Positions 12,336-22,748 of a DNA stretch of 64,000 nucleotides are shown here, one piece after another (within the stretch, counting starts at the first letter, position 1; the number at the start of each line of letters is the position of its first letter). Below the pieces are notes generated by a model that saw only the letters and a list, made by a program, of their open reading frames with translations, did no database searches and had not been told where the DNA came from. The stretch spans positions 18,585,346 to 18,649,345 of the forward strand of contig CM020618.1 of assembly GCA_009829735.1 (NCBI GenBank), given 5' to 3'. Made by a program: the position numbers and the translations under genes. The DNA comes from Pyropia yezoensis. Lineage: Eukaryota; Rhodophyta; Bangiophyceae; Bangiales; Bangiaceae.

Positions 12336-13369
12336 CTGGGCCGTCCTTCATGTCTGAGGGGTCAGCGACGGGCAAGAAAACAATCAGGACACGCGAGCGA
12401 CTGACTGGAAGTGCGTTTATCTAGAAAGCGGGAATTCCAATTCAAGCAATGCTTAATAAAAGAGTCTGTAGGGGGCCTCAAAGTCAGTTCTTGGGCTGGA
12501 TGGCGGTTTTCAGCGGCGTCACAAATGCGCACGTCAGAGCTCCAGGTCCGCGCTCCTCATAGGGGGGCGTTGCAGACCGCAACTCAGCAAGTGGCATGTC
12601 CACATGTCAACAAACTGCCCAACGATCGGCCCGACAACGGCAGCTGACAGGAGATCCTTATGCCTCACCGATGACACCAAACACCGTACCCCTTTCCAGG
12701 AGTGATATTTGCGAAGGACAACTCCTGCTTCGAATCTTTACAAGCTCGTGAAGAGCGCACTTCTGTGTATGTCATGGAGATGGACTTCTTTATCGAAAGA
12801 TGAAAGTTACTTCGAGTGGTTCTTTTGTGTGCAACTCCGTTGTTCTATCTGCGCGATTTTTAAACATTATATTGAAGGAGATACGTTTTGAGGAACAATG
12901 CAGGATCCCAATGATGAAACTTTGCGGATGATTCAGAAATGTCATTTGCATTTCAGGAAAGTTTTACAGGCATTTGAAGTACATCTCAGGGATGTCGCAC
13001 GGACACGATGCGGTGTTCATGACTGCCACGAGCGCGTCCAGGGCGATCTGAATATCCATGATTGCCTCAGCACCAACAGGTGCCGAGGCTGTACGCGTTG
13101 AGGCGTCAATGTGCTTTGGTTTGTCACGCATCAGACTAGGACTGCAACGTCTGACGTACAAATCGGACTTCACATGTTGAGCACTGGGGCTGGTAGAATC
13201 CATGGGTGCATCAAGAATGAACAAGTTCACATCTAATCTTAGTTGTTGCTGACTTTTGTCCTGGCGGACTCCAACAGACTTTTTAGGACAGACTGTCGGC
13301 CAGTCTCATGTACGGCGCATGACGATGGAAGCCTCATGAACTTATTCCCACCCGCGCTGAGAAAACAGT

Positions 13370-13720
13370 CTTTGAAATCGTATGCAGTCTGTGAAGTCCC
13401 CAGGAGCACCAGGCGGCATTGGCCTGGGTGGCTGCCACACGGTCATCAGCGACGCAGTGCCGATTGTGGCGGCGTCCCGCTGTAGATATAGTTCGTTTGG
13501 AAGGGTCGTGGGAGCGGAGTCACATGAGAGGAATGCAGAAGTGCAACCTCTTTTTTACACTGGTGGATGTCCCCTGGATTTCACGTCTTTGAAAAAAGAA
13601 GAAAGTGCAAACGAGGCGTCTGGTTGCAGAGAATCTGTGCACGTAAAAAAATGACAATGTAAAAGAGACAAGTGGAATTGTCAGGCCTTCATCGTCGTGC
13701 GCCACATAGATCTAATGAAA
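13370..13720 (+). repeat. Dispersed repeat family D, copy 2
   Basis: Partner of the inverted copy at 1935-2190. The plus strand is open from about 13382 to 13654 but the encoded protein is only partly conserved with copy 1 and is not recognised. The tail (13683-13705, CTTCATCGTCRTGCGCCAC) also resembles 2236-2254, there in the same orientation, so the relationship includes a rearrangement. Confidence 0.5.
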
Positions 13721-15009
13721 CTCTTGGTCCTGCTAAGATCTCCCCGAATGGATCTGCTGACCGCGAAGAAACATCAGCATCTGAACAAAAACAGAGCAGC
13801 CATACTGTGGCCTCGCAACGAGAATGTCGTTGATCGCATGAGCAGGGAAGAGCCACTCTTTGCCCATTGAACGATCTCTTTAATGAACACTTACACTATT
13901 TTCTTGTTGTCGGTCACCCAGGACAGACATCAAAAGGAGCAGTCCGTTCCGAGGTAACTTGGACGACGTCACACCGCGTACATCTTCTAACAGCTCGGTA
14001 CGAACTTGGTGAATCGCGCGGTTCTGATTCCCCTCAACAAGAGTTGTTCCTAAAAATGCATTCAGCCAGAATGTTTTGCAAAAAGGAGAGTGAGTCCCAT
14101 TTTAGGGCGACAGCAGGGCTGGTTGCGATACGCTCCTCATCAGTGTCTCAATTGAAGCATCCTGAGGCATTGACAGTCATAGGCCAGTGTGTCTGCGTTT
14201 GAGCTTCATGTGACAGTTAATCGTGGATTTTTTTTAACTGCTTTACAATGTCATTCTACGTAAACGCCTCAGCGAGGCTACCTAGCGCCGTTGTTTTAGT
14301 CCAGAAGCGTGTATATATACCCTCTTTGCCCATCCTTGGACCCCCCACCGGTACTTAAACTTTCGCAGACCTCACCATTTTTCTTAAACCTTTACTATGT
14401 TGCTCGGACGGTCACGCGCTGACACAGCCCGCCGCTACCTCGGTGACCGAAACTCCAATCTAACACAACAGTGCCGGCATGTTCAATAGTCAGGCTTCGA
14501 GGTTCTGCGACTGTTTGTTGTGTCTCTATAGCAGCGTGAAGAGCAAGTTTACTGCGGGAATTCCGAAACAGTATCAAGCAAGCGTGAAATGACTCTGCGA
14601 GAAATCTATTCAACGTACATTTTTCTTTCTGCTTGTCAGAATGATTTCCAGCTGGCAATAGACGCCTGAACTCAAAAGTGAAACCAAATCTTGCAGCTTG
14701 TTCGCGTTATTGCCGAGTTACACTTCCGTCCGATTCGCTGAGGAGGAGGATGGGATGCAGGATGTCCAATGACCGTTACGTTATCTGTGTATGAATCGGT
14801 GTGCCACAAGATTCTGTTGGCATCGCATTGTGCGTATCCAGCGTGTTGGGTCACTGATTAACAATTCGATACACTATTTCACGTCAGAGTCAGTCCAAAC
14901 CCCCTGTGGTATGCGCTGAGATGAGCACGCCAAAGCCGAAACTGTTTGATCTTCATTGATGCCGTTGGCATTATCAGTAATGTCCTACCCGGGCATGCTT
15001 CTCGTTTTC

Positions 15010-15235
15010 CATAATTGTTTATACTGCTGGACGAGCTCTTCTGCTCTTGCTCTTCGTTCTCCACCTCCTCGTCCTGGCTGTCTATCACCGCCGGTTCTAT
15101 GGAGAGAACTATGTCCCGTACGTTCCAGCGGCATGAGTAAATTTTGAGTGCCATACTGCTCAGGAAGGCTTCTTCTCATGACAAATGTTGATTGGGGGCT
15201 ACTCTAGTGCAGCGAACTTTTAAGCTGACATACTT
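15010..15235 (-). repeat. Dispersed repeat family B, copy 2
   Basis: Best-preserved copy of family B. The minus strand reads an acidic Glu/Gln/Ser-rich string over about 45 codons that aligns with the copy at 3290-3700. Shared nucleotide blocks include CACCTCCTCGTCCTGGC, CGGCATGAG and GGCTTCTTCTCATG. Confidence 0.5.
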
Positions 15236-16249
15236 CAACGGCATCTATGTCCGGTCGGGCTTCTGGACAAGAATTAGTCGTCGACACTAAGCCGCCATAA
15301 ATCCTCTTGCTCAAAGGCCTACAGTGCTGCGCGAGTTGTTTGTTTGGGATAGAGCCCGCCAATGTCTCGCTGACATGAACCGAAGTAGGACATTTCAGCG
15401 CCGGCTTCGTAGATAGTCTGTGCGCCATTTTGCTCTTCCCGAATAAACACTAGAAAACCAAATACATATCCAGAAATCTGTATCCGCTCTGAAACAGACG
15501 TCGAATCAGTCTGTGAAGAGCAGCGGTCGATATATCACTTTTTTGCTGCATACGGCAAGTGAGCGTGCAAAACCCACCAGGGCTGGCACGTAGAAGTAAT
15601 TATGCAGCGGGAGCGCGTTCTCGCATGTTTACCCTGTCTTCGATTTTATTAGGAGTAGGCTAGAATACAGAATCTCCGAATACCGGTACTTTGGTACAAT
15701 TTTTGCGCTAATAAGATTGCATGCCCACTGCAGTAACCGTTAAATCTAAATCCCAGCGTCAAATCAGATCGGTCCTCATTGACGCCGTAGACGTGTTTAG
15801 AGATATACTAGCTGGACACTGACGAGTGTACAATCTTCAGCAGAGACAATTTCCGGAATTCGACTGCGGGAATTCGAGATTCGTCAGTGACACTACAGAG
15901 CCGGGGCATATTGGGGCCTCCTTCTGCCGGACTACTGCTCTCTGATAAGGTAACTGAAGTACTGGATCCCAGTGCCCCACTGGATTTCGCAGGAGAGGAT
16001 GCTCTTGTTCTTTCAGCGTTGAAGAGAAAAGCGCGCTCCGTGCATTTCGGTTTCTGAATGGGGTAACAATATAAAGGACAATACGGGTTTTTTGGTCAGA
16101 CTTGTAATGATCCATTGCTCCGATATTTCGTCGTATTGATGCAAGCCATTCATTCGTACGGTATTACATATCGACACTTTAAGTACGACATGTGCAGGAC
16201 TGCAGCAATGCGGGCTGAGCGGAGCAATTCCTATGTCCCGAATCTCTAC

Positions 16250-16500
16250 CCGTCTGAACTCGACCGAAAGTTTATGAACAAGAGCACGCGCCAATCTCGT
16301 GCCTTGTGTTGGCACATAACGAGCAACGTACTGTGGCGCTCAGATCCCAGGAAGAATCGGATTAGCATCGGTGGCAGAGGGTCTCGAACCGAACACAGAT
16401 TGTTCAGAACACTGTAGACTTGTCGTGAGCTCTCATTGTTATTACCTGCGACACGTACGGCGAATGCGCGATTCGCTGATGATGAGTTGCGCGGCATGCC
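16250..16500. repeat. Repeat family F, copy 2 (partial)
   Basis: Reading on the minus strand parallels 10845-11030: shared pattern CATTCCACATTGCT-like and an ATTGTTCAGAACACTGT block (near 16400 here, near 11003 in copy 1). The inverted second arm is not recognisable at this copy. Confidence 0.4.
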
Positions 16501-17279
16501 AGACGAGCGGATGTCGTCGAAAACCCTCAAAACCCTCCGATCCCCGTATTGCGATGCAAGTTCCCCGTTGCGAAGTATTCATTGGATGCCACTACAACAG
16601 CTGTAGTTGAAGGCGCATCATCTGAGGCATGTCGTTGGTTATTTCCAGATTGTTCGTGTTCTTTTTTCAATCAGCAATACTTGGGCACTCAATAATGTTC
16701 CTTAATGCTATGATTCGCTCGCCCTCCGGGGGCGAGTGCATTTGCTCGTGTGCCGTCTGGTCTCAAATAGTCCGCGGATTGCAACTTCAATGAACTCATC
16801 GGTCCCCCGGGGGCGCTGACTAAATGTTCATTGACTTCAGAGATCATTCAAGCACGTCAAGGGATGTTGTTATCTATTGAGGTCCTTCATGAGCAACTTT
16901 GGGAAGTTGGACCAAATCGACGTTCAAGAATCGCATTTCGGAATGCAAGAGGATCTCTTAATCCGGTTAGTAGAATAGGCGAGAAGGTGGAGTGCGGTTT
17001 ATGGCGCGTTTCCGAAAAATAATGAGACGCGGGTAGAGCCACGTACATGTCAACGCAGATCTCCGCCGAAGTACACATAACTCTCGCCCGTCTATTGGCT
17101 CCCGCGATCGAACAGGAAATGGGGGCAGCACACATCCCATACGTTTCCTCTGATTCGGCACTCTCCGTGCGACCCTCTTCCTTTCCACTTCTGAGAGCTG
17201 TGCGGGTCTCTGGCTCGAGTGCCCTGTCCCTTCGCACAACAGGACTTAAAGGCCCGAGTCCTCTGCTTGGGCCGTTCCG

Positions 17280-17428
17280 AGCAGGTCACAGCAGCCCAAG
17301 CAGGTCACAGCAGTTGTCCACGCAACGCAGGCTACTTCACATGGACCAATAAGCGCGCCGTAATCCGTGCCTAGTTCCTGCTCGGGGCTTACCATGCGGG
17401 TTCAAGCAGTCCCAGCAGGTCACAGCAG
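17280..17428 (+). repeat. Three copies of the 15-mer AGCAGGTCACAGCAG
   Basis: Exact copies at 17280-17294, 17299-17313 and 17414-17428. The first two are 19 bases apart in phase and the third follows after about 100 bases. Copies 2 and 3 are followed by GTCCACGC-like sequence, so the duplicated unit is somewhat longer than the 15-mer. Function unknown. Confidence 0.7.
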
Positions 17429-17859
17429 TCCACGCGCCTTCCGAGCGACGACGATATTCTGAATCTTGGTCTCATGCCAAGGAAGCCGCGGGCTCCGCCA
17501 CAGATGAGTAGCCTGAAGTGTGGCTCAGCCCCGCGGTCTGGTGCGGCCTGGGAAGTGTTGTGTCCAAAAGCGCGTGTTCGAGGAGAGCGAACTGTACGAG
17601 ATTCTTGCTGTGACCTGAATGGGGCTCTTCTCGCGTCTCATCATTTTTCTGAAACGCGCCATATGTAGCTCTCACTCCATGGATGGTCACGACTGTGGGC
17701 GCAGCTGCCGCAGCATAAGGCCCTCTTTTCTTGAACAGCATAGCCCGGGGTGTTGATCTGAGACCGCATTGGGTAGTTCGTGTTCTCCCTTCGTGACCAT
17801 AACGAATAACGAGGCGGAGTGTCACAAAAGACTTGTTATATGCGCGACCAAGTTTTTAT

Positions 17860-18000
17860 TTTCTTGTATCAGTCGATGCAGCTCGACGAGCTCTTTTCGC
17901 TCATGTTCTTTGTTCTACACCTTCTCTTTTTTTGGCTCGCTCTCACTGCCGTTTCTGTGGAGAAACAAATGTGTAGTACGTTCCAACCAGGGCGCTTCAA
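17860..18000 (-). repeat. Dispersed repeat family B, copy 3 (weak)
   Basis: Shares the order CAGCTCGACGAGCTCTT, CTTCTC, CGTTTCTGTGGAGAAA and GTACGTTCCA with the other two copies, but with many substitutions. The acidic/serine reading on the minus strand is partly kept. Confidence 0.4.
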
Positions 18001-18609
18001 GCGTATTTCGGTCAAGAGAAACACGCGCGTGCTTTTCAAGCGTATATGGCTTCGCAGTACGCGATTGCTCCAGAGGCACTCCCACACTCACTGGGCCAGT
18101 CGGGGGGGGGCAAGCGTAGCTATCGGGTGCGCTCTTGCCCAGCTTCCCAAGCTTAGTGCAGTTAATTATTACAATGCATTTATTCTCTGCAAGCGCACAT
18201 CTGGGGGCCTCCGGTTTTTTTGTGCGCATCCAATGACATATCAGTGTCGAGCGACGAGCGATTTGACTGCCGGCGCAACGTCGACTCCCGGTCATGAGCA
18301 CGTCAGCACTTGGTGCTGGCGCCCCACACGGATAGTAAGTGCCACCAAACCAGCACAGAGCTGCCATTCTCTGGGTCGAATTAAGACTGGGCCCAGCAAA
18401 GAAGGGATGGCAGGTCTTCCGCTGCATGGTCTTCAGCGGCCGTGACCAGGCGTTCGGCTTGTACTGAGGCAACGAATCAGTCGCTTTTTAATCGAACCTG
18501 CAAGCAACCTGTGTAGCGCTTTGAGCTCTACGAACCTTTGGGACTAATGCAGATATGTTACAGTGCCTTCTTCTCCTTTGCTCGGGCGCCCACCGCTACG
18601 GCCGCTGCC

Positions 18610-18638
18610 GCCGCTGGGGCGGTCGCCGCCCCAGCGGC
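18610..18638. repeat. Perfect 13-bp palindrome with 3-nt loop
   Basis: GCCGCTGGGGCGG (18610-18622), loop TCG, then its exact reverse complement (18626-18638). It lies in a GC-rich island in AT-richer DNA and could form a very stable hairpin. No gene or terminator context is visible. Confidence 0.75.
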
Positions 18639-19164
18639 CGCTCCGGCCGCTATTGGTGCCGTCGCCCTCTTTGTAACCACCGAGGCCCCTGGTACTCCCT
18701 TGACTCTGCATGCGTAAGCTCACGACGTACGCTTGCCACTTCTCTTTATCCAGTACGCTTGACGACAGATTGGCCGAGCGTATATGCTTGCGAAGATACG
18801 CTTTCTTGAGGACTGGCACGGATATTCACACGCTCTTTAGAAAAAACGGCCCCAGTCAGCAAGTACTCACACTCACTTTCAGAATTTGGCGGGGTCAATA
18901 CCGTATGCTCCCCTCAAATTGCTACGCTTGAAGAACCCCTGTCAGGGTTGTTAGAGCTCAGCTACCGTCGTGAATCCCATTCGCAATATGGCAACGTGGC
19001 ACGTAATTGGACATTGAAACGGCTTGAAACTGCGTCAAATCTCTGTTCTGGAGCTTGCAAGTACTGCAAAGGGTCACATAGTGGTGTGAACGACCCCATC
19101 TCGATGTTCCCGGATCGGATTCGACACAACCCGTTTATAGTAACTCCTCCCGGTTTTCGTGCCT

Positions 19165-19255
19165 GGTTGGGGCACGGATGGGGAATGGGAATGGGGATAC
19201 CCCATTCTTGTCGGAGATGGGGTGACCCCATCCCCATTCTCCATTCTCGCACGCT
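19165..19255. repeat. Simple-sequence imperfect palindrome (GGGGAAT-rich / ATTCCCC-rich)
   Basis: Left half is built of GGGGAATGGGAATGGGGAT-like repeats, right half of CCCCATCCCCATTC-like repeats, with a second short palindrome (GATGGGGTGACCCCATC) inside. TGGTTGGGGC flanks both sides in direct orientation (about 19165 and 19252). It may be a decayed terminal structure of a small transposon. It sits just before the change from repeat-rich to GC-rich sequence. Confidence 0.5.
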
Positions 19256-19813
19256 GGTTGGGGCTCGAGAACATGTCCGATCGTGATCGCACAGGCAATT
19301 TTTGCAATATCATTCTAGCGCGGCACGATCGATGACGACCGCTACTCGATCGCTGGCGGATCTGGCTCCTGCAGAGTACGTGAGAGGGGGGGGATGCGGT
19401 GTGCCAGGTGTCGCGAGGCCGCTGGGTCAACCGCGTTAGGCGGGCAGCCCCCGTAACTCGTCTCCAGGAGGCCCCTCCGCTGCTGCAGGGCCGCTCACGT
19501 GGAGGGCAGGGCGCCCACGTGGTGCGCCGATATTGTGGGGCGGTCCGTTGCGTGCTGGCCCCCTCCCTGTCGGGCGGGGGACACGACGTGTTTTGATTGG
19601 CCGTGAGGCATACAGATGGCGGGAGGGGGGGGGGGGACTGCGAGACGCCACCACGGGGAGCGCGGGAGACAATGTTTTTATTGGTCGAGCGGACCGGGTC
19701 GCGGGCGGGGTGCAGCGGATTGTGGAGTCTGTCGACGTGACCACCTTCCCCTCAACCACCACCGTCGTCGCGACCGTCTCTCTCCCGCGCCACTTTTTTC
19801 CCACCCACGCATC

Positions 19814-21261
19814 ATGGCCGAGCAGGACCCGTGGGCCCTGGACGTTGAGGCTGTGCTGGCTGACTCGGAGGACATGGACGTGGCAGAATCTGTTGCTGCA
19901 CATATGACTGCACTGCACCACTGGCGGGTGCGCAAGCGTGGTGCCCTCGTTGGCGGCATCCGTCTCTTTCGTGGGCGTGTCGTGGCGCGTCGGCCTAATA
20001 AGCTGCGCAACTTTGGGAGGGGGTCGCGTGGGATTCTAACCGATTACTTTGGGGTGTCTGGAATCCCGCCGGTGTACGACGAGGATGACTTTGAGCGTCG
20101 CTTTCGGGTGCCGCGGAGTGTGTTTGTGCGTGTATACCAGGCTGTGAAGGACCAGCCTGGTTTATACAACCTATTGATGCTACTGGCCGACCGCGCGCGC
20201 ACCCGCTGCAGAAGCTGGTCGCCGCTTTTCGGGTGCTCGCGTATGGGGAGTCAACTGATCGTCCGGACGAATATTGCCGCATTTTTCGCTCGACGGTGGA
20301 TAATGCTGTGCGTGACCTGGTGTATTACATTGTGGATATCCTTGGGCCAAACTATTTGCGGCAGCCAAACGCGGAGGAGCCGACGATCTTGCTGAAGCGG
20401 AGCGCGGAGCGGGGCGTACCAGGCTGTATTGGGTCGCTTGAATGCTCGCATTGGGAGTGGCGGGCGTGCCCGAAGGGCATGCAGGGGTCCTTTCAGAACC
20501 GCAAGGGGCGCAGATCTATCGTTATGGATACTGTTTGCGACGAGGACCTGTACATCTGGCAACTTTTTGTTGGTTGCCCCGGCAGCATGAACGACATCAA
20601 CGTTATGCAGCAGTCGCCGCTGTACCACGACATCACGGCGGGTTTGTGGCCGCCACGGGACCGGCCCTTTCCCGCCAATGGAGTCACTCGCACGCTGCTG
20701 TACTACCTCACTGACAAGATCTATCTCAACTGTGCTTTTTTTGTGCAGGCGTATGGCAACCCAGACACGGAGAAGAAGCGGATCTTCAACCGTTTGCAGG
20801 AGGCGCTGAGGAAGGACGTGGAGAGGCTGTATGCTGTTTTGACCGCACGCTGGCATATTTCCCTTCATCCTGCGCGCTATGCGACAGTCGCGCGGATCAC
20901 GGTCGTCGCCAAGGCCGTGGCCATTTTGCACAACATGGTAACGGAGGTACGTCGGGGCGGGTAGTTGTCTCGCCGGCGAGCGCGCATGAGAGCTGCTGGG
21001 GGGGGGGCGGGGATGGGGGGCGCCGGTAGTGCTGCTGCTGGGGTTGGGGCACCCGGCGGTCGGGCTGACGTGGGGCTCCCCCCTCTGGCACACCCTCCCC
21101 CCGCTGTTCAGCCACTTGGGCAGCTGCCTGTGGAATCTTTTTTGCGGGCTGCGCAGGCGTGGAGGGAGGTGCGGAACCAGACCGCGCACGTGGCTTTGCG
21201 CAATGACCTGGCGGCCGACATGTTCAAGGAGCGCGCAGCACGTCTGGAGCACTACCTTTGA
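19814..21261 (+). pseudogene. PIF/Harbinger transposase, damaged
   Basis: DDE transposase of the plant-type PIF/Harbinger group, which would cut and paste the element. The ATG at 19814 has context CATCATGGCC. Recognised blocks in order: FRVPRSVFVRVYQAV, HPLQKLVAAFRVLAYGES, RPDEYCRIFRST, GSLECSHWEWRACP, GQFQNRKGRRS-like, CDEDLYIWQLFVGCPGS, MNDINVMQQSPLY, EALRKDVERLYAVLTARW and AILHNMVTE. The catalytic positions are Glu at 20440-20442 where the family has Asp (GSLDC), Asp at 20593-20595 and Glu at 20821-20823. A frameshift lies near 20150-20160: the frame changes just before the FIQPIDATGRP block. A TAG at 20962-20964 interrupts the frame, but the same frame stays open to 21261 and encodes a C-terminal tail (LRNDLAADMF) like that of family members. 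It is therefore probably inactive. Confidence 0.85.
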
Positions 21262-21941
21262 GTTTTATGGCTGAGCTGGACATGGTACAAGAGCAAAGGT
21301 TTTTTTCCCCGTTGAGCAGGGTTTTTTTTTTCCTTGGAACACTTCGCCGTACCGAAGAGCTTGGGCAGTATAGTACAAATGTACAAGAGAGCGCCCGCGT
21401 CCATAAAACAGTGCGCCATGATAGAAACAGCGGCCCGACTTAAGTATATACGTGAGTGTAGGGCGGCCAGTGCCAAAAAGGAGCGGAAAGAGATGGACAA
21501 ACAGTCGGTGGTTGTCCCTAAGTCTTTTTGTAGCGCGATCGCTGAGCGGCCGGTCGTACGGCAGGCACTGCCGCCCCCTTCGCGCGTGGTGGCCATCAGG
21601 ATAATCCCTCCGCCCCTTCATCGGACTCCGCGACTCTCCTGGTCACGCGCCTCACACATCGGCACGCCATCAGACACTCACGTGGTCGCTCAAGCCGGCC
21701 ACGGCACGTACCGCCACTTCCCCCCCCCCACCCACACCAAGTGACTCCCCCCTACTCCCCTCCACGTACGTTGTGGCGGACACCGTCTGCCCCTCAGTCA
21801 GACCCGCATGTGGGCACAAGCGACTCCTTTGAGGTGAGGACGGCTCATAGGGCTGACAGGACCAGGGGACAAGGTAGGTAGGAAAAAAAAAAGCCCCTTC
21901 CGAATGGGGCAAAAAAAAAACCTTTGTTCAGGCGCTGCCAC
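21262..21941. other. Non-coding interior of the Harbinger element
   Basis: Sequence between the transposase and the insertion site of element 1. It has T- and A-runs (21298-21340, 21888-21920) and an inverted pair GCCCCTTCCG/CGGAATGGGGC-like near 21893-21910, flanked by A-runs. No protein is recognised. In the empty site it would join directly to 31324 onwards, so it separates two convergent genes and may contain their 3' ends. Confidence 0.4.
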
Positions 21942-22410
21942 TGTGGCAAAAACCACTTGCACACACGACACCCAAGTTGGGGCGGTGTACAAGGGCTGCC
22001 TCCCGTGTCGGGGGAACCAGAAGAAGTGCAAGTCGCACACACTCTGTCCCTGTTGTGGGGCAAACCCCCCACTGACAAACAAGAGGATGGTGTGTGGTCC
22101 AACAGTTTCTTGGTCGGGACGGGGACGCAGGGCCAAGCCCCGCTGTCCCTCCCCTTATCCCCCCAGGGTCCACTCAGAATCTCGCCACTCAGAATCTCCC
22201 ACCCCAGCACCTGCCCACCGGGCCACACGAAAATTCAAGACGATAAATGCAGAAAACCCTCAAATCCAAGTTGGATTTACTACTAAGCTAACTATCCCAA
22301 ACTTAGGGAATATGGACCCAAATGCAGGGTAAGGAACGGATCAGGCTAGTGGCCTGCCGCCCCTTGCATGGCACGTGTTGCCCCCCTACCTGGGGGTCAA
22401 TACTGCCACA
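21942..22410 (-). repeat. Element 1, 3' LTR
   Basis: 469 bp, TG...CA ends, 2 differences from the partner at 30850-31318. Relative to gag-pol this is the downstream LTR. A purine-rich tract lies directly next to it inside the element. Confidence 0.95.
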
Positions 22411-22424
22411 CTCCCCTCTCCTCA
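22411..22424 (-). other. Element 1 polypurine tract
   Basis: On the minus strand GAGGAGAGGGGAG ends immediately before the 3' LTR, the place where plus-strand DNA synthesis is primed in LTR retrotransposons. Element 3 has the same tract at 62595-62607. Confidence 0.75.
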
Positions 22425-22748
22425 GTTCCGACCGACCCGGTCGGCCCTGTGAGGGGGTGCGTAAACGCACGTCTCGGCGTTGGGGGCGCGACTTGCTGTC
22501 CCCCATCGAGTACGTAACGCGGATGCGGAGGCGGTCACGTTGACCGCCCCTCTCCTCAAGCTTGCCCACTCGGCAGCTTGCTCTCCTCGGTTCACACTTC
22601 ACCATCACCACCACCTCCCCTTCACCTTCCACTGGGCCGCCCCACGCTGGGGAGGCCACCCGTATACCCACGATCCGAGTCCCCCTCAACTCGAGGCGGG
22701 TCTCGTGCCGCGGTAGCCAGGGCGTCTCTCCCCAAGTTGAGGAGAGCC

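Larger units (their letters stand above)
1..19160. other. Gene-poor mosaic of old diverged repeats
   Basis: No reading frame here looks like an intact gene; frames are short and change every few hundred bases. Composition is near 50% GC by eye, clearly lower than the genes and elements to the right. Repeat copies are listed separately. I see nothing I can name in 1-560, 850-1200, 2200-3290, 3710-4440, 5260-6085, 6330-6800, 8830-9450, 9790-10780, 11300-12200, 12340-13370, 13730-15010, 15240-16250, 16500-17275, 17430-17860 and 18000-18600. Short GC-rich islands at about 560-850 and 18590-18690 encode only low-complexity Gly/Ser or Ala/Pro strings. The most likely reading is a block of decayed transposons. 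Confidence 0.7.

Noticed and set aside
20251-21252. Minus-strand open frame of 333 codons across the transposase
   Set aside because: Shadow of the PIF/Harbinger transposase, which is clearly recognisable on the plus strand.
22578-22748. Open sequence before the ATG of the element 1 antisense ORF
   Set aside because: No ATG; Pro/His-rich and probably leader sequence, so the start was placed at 22749.
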